From Rhodococcus_G sp042754225 (GTDB lineage: Bacteria > Actinomycetota > Actinomycetes > Mycobacteriales > Mycobacteriaceae), in the NCBI RefSeq assembly GCF_042754225.1, contig NZ_JBHZAH010000022.1:1-55651 (forward strand): a stretch of DNA of 55,651 nt, given 5' to 3'. Of the stretch, positions 1-9,081 are shown in pieces (the first letter of the stretch is position 1; the number at the start of each line of letters is the position of its first letter). The notes beneath the pieces are model-generated. The model was not told the DNA's origin. It made no database searches and was given only the letters and a program-made list of their open reading frames with translations. Both the position numbers and the translations under genes were made by a program.

Positions 1-626
1 TAGTTGTCGCCGACGATCTCGACGACGGTGTAGGACCGCGCCTGGGCGTAGCCGCCGCAGTTCTGGATCTCGAGCTGGGTGTCCTGGTACTGGACCGAGT
101 ACTTGCCGTTCTTCTTGATGTCCTTGCCCGCGACGTTCACGAACTTGACCTGTCCGGCCGCGACCGGGACGGTCAGCGAGGCGTTCATCGACGGGCCGTT
201 CAGATCGATGCCGCCGCCGATCGAGCCGCCGAGGCCGGTGATGTCGACCTGGCAACCCACGATGTAGCCGGTGCTGATCCGCGAAACCCCGTGCGTGGAC
301 GAGTTGTTCGTGCCGGGGACGTTGGTCTGTCCGTTGAACGGACCCGCCTCGCCCTCCTTCGTGATCGACGAGACGTCCGCGGTGACGGTGCCCGACACCC
401 ACGCGGTGCGGCCTGCGCCGTTGGCGGCCAGCGAGGGCGAGATCAGGGCGCTCTCGCCGGTCCGCGCAACCACGACCCCGGGGGTGGCCTTGGATCCGTC
501 CGGCAACGGCACGAAGGTGTCAGCACTCGCGGCGCCCGTCGACATCAGGCCGATCGTGACGGCGGCAGCTGCGCCGAGGCCTGCGATGCGGGCGCCACGG
601 CGCGAGGGGGAGTCGTTCGAGTTCAT
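1..626 (-). CDS. MspA-family porin, C-terminus cut by window edge
   Basis: This is an outer-membrane (mycomembrane) channel protein of the MspA type, running off the left edge; 208 codons are visible. It starts at ATG 626-624 and has a clear Sec signal peptide: an Arg-rich n-region (SRRGARIAG), an Ala-rich core and an ASAD cleavage area near residue 36. The mature part begins FVPLPDGSK and carries RTGESALISPSLAANG, a GYIVGCQVD strand and a C-terminal NCGGYAQARSYT segment with a second Cys, as in rhodococcal MspA-like porins. In this family such proteins let small hydrophilic solutes through the mycolic-acid layer. The gene stands alone on the minus strand, convergent with nothing visible. Family assignment is confident; the last residues are missing. 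Confidence 0.85.
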   Translation of the reverse strand, partial: MNSNDSPSRRGARIAGLGAAAAVTIGLMSTGAASADTFVPLPDGSKATPGVVVARTGESALISPSLAANGAGRTAWVSGTVTADVSSITKEGEAGPFNGQTNVPGTNNSSTHGVSRISTGYIVGCQVDITGLGGSIGGGIDLNGPSMNASLTVPVAAGQVKFVNVAGKDIKKNGKYSVQYQDTQLEIQNCGGYAQARSYTVVEIVGDN

Positions 627-781
627 GGGTTCCTTCTCGAGGGTGGGTGGAGTTCTGGGCTTCGACAATGCACAAGCGTTCGCCGAAGAGGCTTGGCCAC
701 AAGGGCGGCCAAGCGAATTGTGTTGCGATCGTTCTGTCGTCAGGTCGAACTGACGACTGCCACCCCGAGGTGACTAGTAGT

Positions 782-1498
782 TCACTCCGTAGCGCTGAAT
801 GATGTGGCGATGAGTGCGGCCATCCGGGTGAGGGCAGTGACCTCGTCCGGATCGACCAGCCGCTTTTGTGCTTCTGCGCGGCAGGCGACGCCGAAGAATG
901 CGTCGAAAATGATCTCGGCCGCGGTCTGAGCGTTCTTCGGGTTGTCCTCGCCGCGGAGGTCGGTGATTGCGGAGACCAGTGGCTGCAGGAGCTGCTCGCG
1001 CATCGCTGCGAGTTCGGTGGGGAACATCGTCTCCCACCGGTACGTGTGGAGCAGGATTGCTCGATACCCCTGCAGCACATCCTGGGTATAGGGGACGACG
1101 ACGGCTCGAACCCATGCATCGACACGCTCGAGCGGTGTGCTCGCCGATGACATTCGTTCGACGACGTAGCTGGTTTTCGTGGTGGTGCCATCTTGCAGCA
1201 CGGCGATGATCAGCTCTTCCTTCGAGTTGAAGAGCCGGTAGAACGCGCGAGTTGCCAGACCCGCGCGCTCGAGAATCGCAGTGACAGGGGGATCCACTTG
1301 ACCGGTTTCGGCGATGAGGCTGCTGCAAGCGCGAATGAGGCGTTGCGCTTCCGTGAGGTATTCGTCGCGCTGCCGATCGAACAGCCGATCGACGGCGGCA
1401 GTGGCGATGGGGTTCACAGCCTCTTGGTCTGCGGAAGTCACCTTGTCTGTCCTCATAGTCGTGGTGAGATTGCCGTTCTCGAATTCGAGGATAGCCAT
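782..1498 (-). CDS. TetR/AcrR-family transcriptional regulator
   Basis: This is a 238-aa one-component repressor-type regulator. The N-terminal helix-turn-helix is visible as a helix ending in IAETGQVDPPVTAILERAGL followed by the recognition helix ATRAFYRLFNSKEELIIAVL, the classic TetR_N signature, at roughly residues 55-100. The remaining 130 residues form the all-helical ligand-binding domain. It is the last gene of a same-strand group: the MFS pump ends 57 bp upstream and the DUF1214 gene lies before that. The usual arrangement would be local control of the exporter. The start is uncertain: ATG at 1498 and an in-frame ATG at 1456 both lack a strong ribosome binding site. The inducer cannot be inferred. 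Confidence 0.85.
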   Translation of the reverse strand: MAILEFENGNLTTTMRTDKVTSADQEAVNPIATAAVDRLFDRQRDEYLTEAQRLIRACSSLIAETGQVDPPVTAILERAGLATRAFYRLFNSKEELIIAVLQDGTTTKTSYVVERMSSASTPLERVDAWVRAVVVPYTQDVLQGYRAILLHTYRWETMFPTELAAMREQLLQPLVSAITDLRGEDNPKNAQTAAEIIFDAFFGVACRAEAQKRLVDPDEVTALTRMAALIATSFSATE

Positions 1499-1555
1499 AT
1501 CGATGCGGTCCGAGGAGCGGCTCGAATTGTCGGTAGGGCTCTCGCTCGACGATGC

Positions 1556-3034
1556 TCAGTGCGTTACGGCACCCCCTGTGGCGGGGGCCCGGCCGTGTCG
1601 CATCTTTATCGCGACTGCGAGGCCCGCGAGACCGACCACCGCTGCGAGGATGAAGGAATGCTGGAACGCCGTGTCCGAGTAGGTGATTCGTCCGGTGGTG
1701 GGGTTTTGGCGCGCGATGTTCTGTGCCATGACGACGCTGAGGACTGTCACCGCGATCGCATTGCCGAGCTGGGCGACCACCCCGAGCATGGCCGCGCCGA
1801 CGGCACTCTGCTCGGCAGGCACGGCATCCATCACCAGGTTCGGTCCGGACGCGTAGTAAAGCCCCATTCCGATGCCGAAGACCGCGGAGATCACCATTAT
1901 CTGCCAACGTTGTTCGGGCAGCGCAGCAGCGGCTACGAGGCCCGTGATCATCGCGCAGACGGCACCGATGAGTGTCAGCCGGGCGCCTCTCCGGCGCGCA
2001 ACGGCGCCGCCGAGAGGCCCGCAGACCATGGTCAGCAAGCCGCTGGGAAAGGTCCACAACGCGAGCGCTGTCGCCGTCAGCCCCACGCCGTACGTGATCC
2101 CGACCTGGGCCGGGGTCTGCAGCATCTGCGGCATGAGCAGCCCGTACCCGGCAATCATGAACCCGATGAACAGGTACGCCACCAGTGTGGAACGCAGCGC
2201 ACCGCTGGCCAGCAGCCTGAGGTCGATGGCCGGAGCAGACACGCGCAGCTCCCAGACGACGAACGCGGCGAGCAGCCCGGCGGCGCCCAGCAGCGTCCCG
2301 AGCGTTCCGCTGCTGGCCCAGCCCCATTTCGGTCCCTGACTGATACCGACCAGGGCCAGTCCGACGCCGGAGCCGAGCAACGTGACTCCGAGCAGATCCA
2401 ATCGCTGATGAAGTCGCAGCGAGGTCTCGGGTACGAGCACCGCCACCACCGGGATCAGCAACACGGCGTAGCCGAGCATGAACCAGAACAACGATTGCCA
2501 ACCGTGGTTGTCGATGAACCAGCCGGCGACAAACGGCGACGCCAGCGCGCTGACGCCGATTCCCGCGGCCACGGTACCGAGTGCGACCGGGACCCAGCGA
2601 CGCGGGAAGGTGTCGCGGACCAACGCGTAGGACACCGCGACCATCCCGCCCGCGGTTCCCTGGAGTGCCCGGCCCGCCAGCAGCATCGGGAACGAGTCCG
2701 CTGTCGCGCAGATCAGGGAGCCGATGGAGAAGAGCGCCGCGAGGATCAGCATCACTCGCTTCTTGCCGTAGGTGTCGGCGAGCTTGCCGACCAGCGGCAG
2801 GCTGATCACGGCGACCAAACTCACCATCGTCAGGACCCAGCCGAGGTGCAGTGTTCGGAAATCCTGGGTCATGTGTGGAATTGCTGGATAGACCAAGGTG
2901 ATCTCCATCGGCGCGAGCTCAGATATCAGCACGATGAGCGCGAGCGCCGCACCGTACCGCCAGCGCTGCCGCCGACTCAGCGGCGGATCTTCGCCGGGTT
3001 GTGGGGGAGGTCTGTTGGTCGTGGTCTCGGTCAT
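1556..3034 (-). CDS. MFS multidrug-type exporter, 14-TM DHA2/EmrB-like
   Basis: This is a 492-aa integral membrane protein of the major facilitator superfamily. After a short Pro/Arg-rich cytoplasmic N-terminus, the first TM begins near residue 28. The family motif A is readable as GKLADTYGKKRVML in the loop after TM2, and TM4-5 carries LAGRALQGTAGGM. The number of hydrophobic segments fits about 14 TMs, as in proton-driven drug exporters of the QacA/EmrB group. A degenerate second motif A (GPLGGAVARRRGARL) opens the C-terminal half. It lies 107 bp after the DUF1214 gene and 57 bp before the TetR gene on the same strand, so co-transcription and TetR control are likely. The substrate is unknown. 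Confidence 0.88.
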   Translation of the reverse strand: MTETTTNRPPPQPGEDPPLSRRQRWRYGAALALIVLISELAPMEITLVYPAIPHMTQDFRTLHLGWVLTMVSLVAVISLPLVGKLADTYGKKRVMLILAALFSIGSLICATADSFPMLLAGRALQGTAGGMVAVSYALVRDTFPRRWVPVALGTVAAGIGVSALASPFVAGWFIDNHGWQSLFWFMLGYAVLLIPVVAVLVPETSLRLHQRLDLLGVTLLGSGVGLALVGISQGPKWGWASSGTLGTLLGAAGLLAAFVVWELRVSAPAIDLRLLASGALRSTLVAYLFIGFMIAGYGLLMPQMLQTPAQVGITYGVGLTATALALWTFPSGLLTMVCGPLGGAVARRRGARLTLIGAVCAMITGLVAAAALPEQRWQIMVISAVFGIGMGLYYASGPNLVMDAVPAEQSAVGAAMLGVVAQLGNAIAVTVLSVVMAQNIARQNPTTGRITYSDTAFQHSFILAAVVGLAGLAVAIKMRHGRAPATGGAVTH

Positions 3035-3140
3035 GTTGATCTCGATCCAGTAAGGCGGACCCGAATAACCCGATCTGTCAGGGGCGTGTAGGTTCGCGCA
3101 GTTCTTCGGTGTGGGAGGGGTATCCCGGCGGCAGTCGGTA

Positions 3141-4343
3141 TTAGTGGCTGTTGCGCAAATGCGCGGAACGGCGGCGGAGCCGAATCTGCTCCGTGCGTTC
3201 GGCGGGGGTCACGGTCGGCGTTTCCGAGGGCAGGTACTTACGGACGTCCGCGAGGGGCACGAGCCTCATGGTCGGGTTCGGGACGCTTTCGGTAAGCAGC
3301 AGGCGGCCGTTGACGGTGCCGTGGGTGTGACCGCCGGTGTCCAGCCAGTTCGGAACCCCGGGATCTCGGTGGGAAATGACCGCGCGGAAGACGCCGTCCT
3401 CGTCGAGCCGGGCCTGGGCGTGATTGAGAGAGGACTGGCGAGAGAACCAGTTGACCGTCTCCCAGTACCAATTCCCCGTACCGAAGCTCCAGTAGTGGCA
3501 CTGCGGCGGCTCGAACTCCAGAATCACGGCTTCGTCCGGCGCGCACCGGAAACTGCCCATGCCGTATGCCTGATTCTGGAAGCCGCCCCACGCACTCTCG
3601 CTGAGTGGAGTGAATTCCAGGGAATTGGCGGGAGCCGTGAGAGACAGTTTGCACATGTTGTCCCAATAGGATCCGGCCTTGTCCAGCCAGCGAACTAGCC
3701 GCTCGGCACGCGCCGCGACATCGGCCTCCGACAGTGGGGCGGGCGGGGGGTAGACGGCGTCCACGGCCTCGATCACGAGGTTGGCCGGGCGCTCGGTTGC
3801 CCAGTCGCTGAACACCTGTCGCACACACAGCGAGCCCGCCTCGGCGTCGATCGCCAGCCAGTTTCCGGTGTAGCCGGCCGGGCGTTCGGGACCGAGGAGC
3901 AACTCGAACTCCCCGTCACTTCCGGCCGACAGGGTGCGACTGTCGATGTTGGAGTTGATCCGGTAGTCGGGTGCCTCGCAGAAGTGCGGGGAGTGGACCT
4001 GAATGTCGAAGTAGTGGGCGGTTCCCCGGTCGCCGTGGATCCGGTAGGTGCGGTCACCGCTGACCGCGGCGAGCGTGTAGATCACGTCGGGGTTGTCGAT
4101 ACCCCAGCTGCACGTGGTGTCGGCCCACCTGCCGAACTCCGGATAGCTCGGATCGGCCAGTTCCATGCTCAGAAGGGCGCCCGCCGCGAGGTACCTGGTT
4201 GCGAACCGCAAGCCCTCAGCCCGTAGGAGGGGCGTGTCGGTATCCGGGTCGTCGAAAACCACCGTGCGGCCGAACCCGCGCCACGCCTCGCTCAGCTGGT
4301 CGAGCAAGGCGCCTGAACGCACCGACTCCACGCGTTCCGTCAT
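3141..4343 (-). CDS. DUF1214-type protein
   Basis: This is a 400-aa soluble protein of the DUF1214/DUF1254 type, with no signal peptide or TM. The start at 4343 is fixed by a strong GGAGGAAG ribosome binding site just upstream; a longer reading frame to 4475 has none. Typical family stretches are visible: TAHYFDIQVHSPHF in the first half, and HYWSFGTGNWYWETVNW followed by LDTGGHTHGTVNGRLLL in the C-terminal DUF1214 part. No catalytic activity is established for the family. It appears to be the first gene of the group that continues into the MFS exporter and TetR regulator, so it may act on or be induced with the exported compound. That link is inference. Confidence 0.8.
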   Translation of the reverse strand: MTERVESVRSGALLDQLSEAWRGFGRTVVFDDPDTDTPLLRAEGLRFATRYLAAGALLSMELADPSYPEFGRWADTTCSWGIDNPDVIYTLAAVSGDRTYRIHGDRGTAHYFDIQVHSPHFCEAPDYRINSNIDSRTLSAGSDGEFELLLGPERPAGYTGNWLAIDAEAGSLCVRQVFSDWATERPANLVIEAVDAVYPPPAPLSEADVAARAERLVRWLDKAGSYWDNMCKLSLTAPANSLEFTPLSESAWGGFQNQAYGMGSFRCAPDEAVILEFEPPQCHYWSFGTGNWYWETVNWFSRQSSLNHAQARLDEDGVFRAVISHRDPGVPNWLDTGGHTHGTVNGRLLLTESVPNPTMRLVPLADVRKYLPSETPTVTPAERTEQIRLRRRSAHLRNSH

Positions 4344-4624
4344 GTTTCTTCCTCCGTGTTGCTGCACATTCCTGGTCGGGAAGTCGGACCGGTGATTCAC
4401 GAGGCAGACCACCCAGGACCGCTCGGTACCTCCGAGCGCAAATGCCATACTCAAACCTGAAAACGTCATTGTCAACCCCTGCGATTCGCCGTCGCGGGAT
4501 GGATGGGAACGTCCCGCGGTCTCGACGAATCCATCGCGATGGGGTCGGTCAGGGCAATCAAGGCCGCAATCAACAGCCAGGTAGAAGCCCGTTTTTCTCG
4601 GGCCACAGAGGGAAGGATCTCGCG

Positions 4625-4978
4625 GTGTCAGAGCCAGAAGCAGGTGTCGAGGAGCGTGAGCCGGACTACCGATTCACCCTGGCGAACGAGCGAACGTTCC
4701 TGGCGTGGATTCGCACAGCACTCGGCCTCCTGGCCGGCGGCGTGGCCGTCGACCAACTCGCGGCCTCGGCTGCCAATGGGTCGGCGCGCATCGCCGTCTC
4801 CCTGACCTGCATCGGCCTCTCGACCGCTCTCGCAAGCGGCGCGTATTCACGTTGGCGGTCGATACAGCGGGCGATGCGTCGTGATGAGTCACTGCCCAGC
4901 TTCGGACTCATCCGGATCCTGGCCGTGGGGACGATTGTCATAGCGGTCCTGGCCGGCTCCGCGATCGTGTTCTCATGA
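4625..4978 (+). CDS. DUF202 (YidH-like) membrane protein
   Basis: This is a 117-aa inner-membrane protein with a DUF202 domain. The signature is FTLANERTFLAWIRTALGLL after a short acidic cytoplasmic N-terminus, followed by about three TM segments, the last being LAVGTIVIAVLAGSAIVF. GTG 4625 is chosen because the domain begins immediately after it and GGGAAGGATCT lies just upstream. Its stop overlaps the start of the next DUF202 gene by 4 bp (ATGA), so the two are translationally coupled. Paired DUF202 genes are common in actinobacteria; their function is not known. It is divergent from the DUF1214 gene across about 280 bp that must hold both promoters. Confidence 0.85.
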   Translation: MSEPEAGVEEREPDYRFTLANERTFLAWIRTALGLLAGGVAVDQLAASAANGSARIAVSLTCIGLSTALASGAYSRWRSIQRAMRRDESLPSFGLIRILAVGTIVIAVLAGSAIVFS

Positions 4979-5295
4979 GCGCGCACGGACAGAGGGACCC
5001 GGGTCTGCAGGCGGAGCGAACATCACTGGCCTGGAGGCGAACTGCGTTGTCCGCCACGGCTGTCACGGCGATAGTCGCGCATCAGGCCGTCGGCCGAGAC
5101 TGGGGTCTCGCGGTTGTGTCACCCGTGATCGCAGCCTGCGCGACGTCGATCATTGTGATCGTCAGCCTGGTCAAGGCGCGCCAGATACGTGGAGGGCGCA
5201 TCCGGGCGAGCGCGCGGGCAACCAGCATTGTGTCCGCATCGATTTCCTGCTGTGCCCTATTCGTCGGACTTGTGGGTGCCGGAGTACCTCACTGA
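4975..5295 (+). CDS. DUF202 membrane protein, second of pair
   Basis: This 106-aa protein starts within the stop codon of the preceding gene (ATGA overlap). The DUF202 signature here is LQAERTSLAWRRTALS, with the conserved ER...W.RT spacing, followed by three hydrophobic helices ending in SISCCALFVGLVGAGVP. It is shorter and otherwise distinct from its partner, so the two are likely to form a hetero-oligomeric membrane complex rather than being a recent duplication. Function is unknown. Confidence 0.83.
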   Translation: MSAHGQRDPGLQAERTSLAWRRTALSATAVTAIVAHQAVGRDWGLAVVSPVIAACATSIIVIVSLVKARQIRGGRIRASARATSIVSASISCCALFVGLVGAGVPH

Positions 5296-5591
5296 AACCG
5301 CGGCAGCGGAGCCGGAGGCTCTGCTCGACAGGTTCAGCCAGCGCACTTCGCCCGGGAGTGGGCGCCCCCACCGGCCTTCCTTCCCGCCGGTGACCATCGC
5401 CGCCCCTGTCGGGCCGAACGGGCAAGTCGACGGTCCTGACGAGGGAACCACACCCCGGCCTGATGTGCGTCCCGTACCCTCGGTCGCGGTCCGGTGAAAA
5501 TGCGGTTTTCACAGCGATCGGCGATACGCAGCGCGAGTGGCCTTGCGACCGCCGATCGCGCAACCGACACACAACAAGGCGGGAGAACGCT

Positions 5592-6476
5592 ATGAGGCTC
5601 AAGGCTGGAGTTCGACGATTCGTGGCGACGGCGGCGGCCCTGGCCGCCGTCACGGGCGTCGCGTCGGGTGCCACCGCATCCGCATCCGCGCCGGCCGATC
5701 ACGCGCCCGGTCTCGAGTACGTCAATCTCGGCGACAGCTTCAGCGCCGGGTCGGGCGTCTTCCCGATCGTGCCCGACCAAGAGCCTAAGTGCTGGCAGTC
5801 GCAGCGGGACTTCTCGCACGTCGTGGCCGCGCAGCTCGGGTACCGGCTCACCGACGTGAGCTGCGGGGGTGCGACGACGGAGGACTTCTACGGTGCCCAG
5901 CACGACGGCATGCGGCCCCAGCTCGAAGCGCTCACGCCGACGACCGAACTGGTCAGCCTGATGATCGGCGGCAACAACAACGGCACCTTCGCGGGCGCGA
6001 TGGCGACCTGCATCCGCGCGATGGCCACGCACCCCGGCGCGTTCGAACCCTGCCGGGCCCAGTACGGGACCAGCCTCACCGATCCGATCGTCGACAAGAC
6101 CTACCCCGCGCTGGTCACCGCGCTGCGTGACATCCATGCCAAGTCGCCGCGCGCCCACGTCGTCATCGTCGGCTACCCGTGGGTGTTGCCCGCGAGCGGC
6201 GGCTGTTTTCCCCAGATGCCGGTGGCCGAGGGCGACGTCCGATACCTGCGTGACATGCAGGCCATGCTGAACGACGCCGTCGAACGTGCCGCCGCGGAGA
6301 CCGGCTCGACCTTCGTTGACATGTCGCAGGTCTCCGATGGTCACGACGCCTGCAAGCCGGTCGGACAGCGCTGGGTCGAGCCGATGCTCAACACCACGCA
6401 GCCGATTCCGGTGCACCCGAATGCGGATGGTGAACGCGCACTCGCGGATCGGGTCATCGCGGCAATCGGGCGATAG
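5592..6476 (+). CDS. Secreted SGNH/GDSL-type hydrolase
   Basis: This is a 294-aa exported esterase or lipase-like hydrolase. ATG 5592 follows a GGCGGGAG ribosome binding site. The signal peptide spans about residues 1-32 (RRFVATAAALAAVTGVASG, cleavage near ATASA). Block I is YVNLGDSFSAGSG, with Ser in GDS as nucleophile. The oxyanion Asn sits in the GGNNNG segment, and block V is HPNADGERALAD, with the catalytic His. Six Cys in the mature part fit three disulfides, as in extracellular actinobacterial SGNH esterases. It stands alone, about 300 bp after the DUF202 pair. The natural ester substrate cannot be told from sequence. Confidence 0.88.
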   Translation: MRLKAGVRRFVATAAALAAVTGVASGATASASAPADHAPGLEYVNLGDSFSAGSGVFPIVPDQEPKCWQSQRDFSHVVAAQLGYRLTDVSCGGATTEDFYGAQHDGMRPQLEALTPTTELVSLMIGGNNNGTFAGAMATCIRAMATHPGAFEPCRAQYGTSLTDPIVDKTYPALVTALRDIHAKSPRAHVVIVGYPWVLPASGGCFPQMPVAEGDVRYLRDMQAMLNDAVERAAAETGSTFVDMSQVSDGHDACKPVGQRWVEPMLNTTQPIPVHPNADGERALADRVIAAIGR

Positions 6477-6538
6477 TGCGCCGCGACCGGTGAATCTCGG
6501 TCGGGGCGGCTTGGCGTTGAAGCGGCTCGCTGGAGGCC

Positions 6539-6830
6539 GTGCCGCCGGTGGGCGCGCGGTGGTTCTTCGACCCGAGCGTGTTTCGTGCGGGACTGTTCGA
6601 CCCGCGTGGCGGCGGACGTAGTCAACCACTCGCGGGCTCTCTCTCGACGAACACGACCGAGCACCTCATCGCCGGCATCGAGGCGCTGCGTGAGCACCTT
6701 GGAATCGATAGGTGGATGGTCGCCGGTGTGTCCTGTGTCACTCTCGGGCTGGCTTACGTGCAGTCCCATCCAGGTTGGGTGATCGGGATGGCGTTGGGCG
6801 CCATCACCTCCGGCAGTGGTAAGCCGTCTC
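6539..6830 (+). pseudogene. Proline iminopeptidase remnant
   Basis: About 90 codons read as the middle of an alpha/beta-hydrolase of the proline iminopeptidase type: WFFDPSVFRAGLFD, then GGRS, then STNTTEHLIAGIEALREHLG and IDRWMV. The family consensus here would be LFDQRGCGRS and GGSWGS; the copy has PRGGGRS and GVSCV, so the nucleophile elbow is damaged. There is no N-terminal third and no readable continuation after about 6830. It marks the left edge of the decayed accessory region. Confidence 0.6.
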
Positions 6831-7329
6831 GATGTTTCGCAACATGTCGTTCTCGCCAGTTCGGATCAAGTCGGCTGAGCCACGGCAACGAGAACGCCGC
6901 GGAGAAGTGGTCATCGCTCTTTTCCATGGAGGCGGTTTCTGTCTCGTGTGCTCCGGCATCACGCTTGGCTAGGGGCTGCTGAGCCCACGGTGTCTGGGCA
7001 GGTTCCAGGCTGTCCGAAGTGTCACATCTCTAGGGTTCGCGGCCCGTCACCGCAGGCGACGGCAAGCACATGCCCGCTCGGTGGTGTGCCCTCGACTAAC
7101 TGCCTACACCAGTTGGGAATTCGGCTCGTACCCGAACGAACACGCACGGGGCGAACTCTAGACCGCTTCGGAATCCAGCCAGTCGAAGGATGTTGCCACT
7201 GCCTTCTCGTCGGTTCGAGCCCTCCCACGAGTACGCGCGGTAGTACGACGCCTCCAGTGGCGTGGTGATCGCCAGCACCTGCGCGTGACGGGCCGCCGCC
7301 TCCGAGGTGCACTCGGAGGCGACGAGGAA
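6831..7329. other. No gene recognised (500 bp)
   Basis: Only short frames without family resemblance are visible between the iminopeptidase remnant and the TetR remnant. I see no convincing RNA gene or promoter. It is most likely decayed sequence. Confidence 0.4.
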
Positions 7330-7585
7330 CTAACCGGCGTCAGCAGAGACCGGCCCCGTCGACGGAATTGCGCGTCGGAAGAGCGTCCGCCGCGGCCTCG
7401 AAGACTCGAGGGAGATCGACTCGTCCGGCAGGCTCGCCCATTGCGACCGCAACCCTTCGTTGAGCGCCAGAAGTTCGAGAACCACTTGCCGCGCATCGGT
7501 TTCCGGCTCGAGTTCACCGCTGGAGATGCCACGCTCGACAACCGGAACGAGGGCCTCGAGGATCCTGGCCAGATTGCTCCGGAAC
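7330..7585 (-). pseudogene. C-terminal remnant of a TetR-family regulator
   Basis: The minus strand reads as the last part of a TetR ligand-binding domain: LARILEALVPVVERGISSGE, then LEPETDARQVVLELLALNEGL. No helix-turn-helix precedes it, because the frame runs into the transposase fragment at about 7585. That junction is the likely insertion or deletion point. The assignment rests on the typical rg-eL-pdtD-ela-lllal pattern, so it is moderate. Confidence 0.45.
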
Positions 7586-8290
7586 CATCTGGATCGACGG
7601 CACGCTCTACACCGAATGCCTGCCACAGCGTTGCGTCGCATTCAGCGCCTCACCCGGGACATGAACGAGGACGACAAGGTTCGTGCCCAGCAACTGCGTG
7701 CGCTCAGGGCCCCGTACGCGTTCGTGCCGCTCGGCGCGAAGCCGCGGGACGGAACCCAGCGCTTCCGGGGGCCGGCGGTGTGGCTGGCACGGATCCGCAG
7801 CCCCTTGTCTCCGCGATCGATGAGACTTGGCTACGAGCATCCGACCGTGCAATGCGACCGCCGCCGTCCGGATGACCCCTGCGCCTGCTGCAAGTCGGTG
7901 ACGCTCACCAACGAGGACCAGTCGCAGATCCGAATGCCGTTCCCGCGCGGGAGCCGTCGGTGGTTCGCGTCCTACTACCGCCGAATGGGTATCGAATCGG
8001 CGTTCGGCGGTCTGAAAAGCTATGTGCTGCACCTGCGCCGCGGGTACTTCCGGATCTTTGGCCTCACCGCGCACCGACTGCTGCTCGAGTTCACCCTGGC
8101 TGCGATGAATGTGGTGACCTTGCGGTCTAGGCACCTCGAACGCGACCTGCCCGACCCCTGGGGACAGCTACTTGGGGAACCCGATCCTCGGCACACCACT
8201 TCGCGTCGGCGAGGTTCTCGCTCGACGGGCGTCACGTCGGGCGAGGGCCGAGGGGAACGAGAGTCCGCATCAGCGCACCAACCGATCTGA
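7586..8290 (+). pseudogene. 5'-truncated, frameshifted DDE transposase (same family as 38124-39383)
   Basis: This copy starts at a WIDGT-type motif and covers only the C-terminal 60 percent of the transposase found intact-looking at 38124-39383. Shared stretches include RAPYAFVP, DGTQRFRGPAV, SPLSPRSMRLGYEHPTVQC, the Cys-rich DDPCACCK segment and the GIES.FG.LK motif that should hold the catalytic Glu. One frameshift near 7620 separates the first dozen codons from the rest. The region carrying the first two catalytic Asp is missing, so it cannot transpose by itself. It fuses directly to the TetR remnant. Confidence 0.75.
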
Positions 8291-8297
8291 CACGTGG

Positions 8298-8897
8298 TCA
8301 CCACTCCAGCGTCTCACTGCCCACTCGAACGCGGCCGAAGAACCTTTTCTCTACGTCGGACCCGTTGCGGTTGTAGCCGTTCATGATTTCCGCGAGCTCG
8401 CCGGCGAGGGCTCGTAGCGAAGCGCTGACGGTCTCAACACCATCTTCGCCGTCCCATCCCCAATCCCTGGGGACGTCACGAATCGTGATGTCGATACTGG
8501 CATCATGCGGCGTCTCGACGGTGAAGCTGATCCCTGGAGGGGCATCGCCGATTGGGTCCTTGACGGCAACCTGTTCCGATGTTGTAGCCGCCGGGAACGT
8601 CACTCGCGCAAGCGCAATGTCTTCGCGGATCATGTCTGCGATTCGCGACAGACCGGCATGCCGGCCGATCCGATCGTGGCGCGCACCGTATGTACGGTCA
8701 CCGTAGTCGTACTGGGTGCGCGACTTGTTCAGGACTCTCTCGAGCATTCTTTCTGCTGCTGCCCGTTCACTGTCTCCAGTGCGTGGGTGCTCAATCAGAG
8801 CTCGCAGGCGCATGATGCGAAGGCTCACGTTGTTGGCCACCCACGCAGGGTATCGCGCACCATCTTCTGTGTACTCAGACCGGATTCCGCGGGTCAT
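8298..8897 (-). CDS. Uncharacterised protein with DUF2786-like N-terminus
   Basis: This 199-aa soluble protein is not recognised with certainty. Residues about 25-60 form a helical stretch (LRIMRLRALIEHP, then ERAAAERMLERVL) that resembles the DUF2786 pattern seen in phage and plasmid proteins. The C-terminal half is beta-rich (ISFTVETPHDASIDITI, then FFGRVRVGSETLEW). ATG 8897 is preferred because GAAG lies 5-6 bases upstream; GTG 8915 would add six residues. Codon use is clean, with no stops, unlike the remnants around it. It sits alone between the transposase fragment and the secreted-protein terminator. Mobile-element cargo is plausible but unproven. Confidence 0.6.
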   Translation of the reverse strand: MTRGIRSEYTEDGARYPAWVANNVSLRIMRLRALIEHPRTGDSERAAAERMLERVLNKSRTQYDYGDRTYGARHDRIGRHAGLSRIADMIREDIALARVTFPAATTSEQVAVKDPIGDAPPGISFTVETPHDASIDITIRDVPRDWGWDGEDGVETVSASLRALAGELAEIMNGYNRNGSDVEKRFFGRVRVGSETLEW

Positions 8898-9040
8898 ACG
8901 TGCTTCAACTGGCACTGATCGCAGGCCCGGTGGGTGTCCTGTGACCGATCGCTGAACAGGACGGCTGGCGGCACTCTGAGAGTCATAGATGGTCGTGCGA
9001 GAGCTGGTGAGGGAATGCCGGCCACGGTGCTCATGGCGAA

Positions 9041-9079
9041 CCGTGAAGTGCCCAACCGATTACGGTTGGGCACTTCACG
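9041..9079. terminator. Perfect 15-bp stem terminator after the secreted-protein gene
   Basis: GTGAAGTGCCCAACC, a 6-9 base loop, and GGTTGGGCACTTCAC form a perfect inverted repeat 3 bp past the stop codon of the minus-strand gene at 9082-9474. Only one arm of the same hairpin is kept at 37262-37277, after the duplicate of this gene. Confidence 0.75.
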
Positions 9080-9081
9080 TG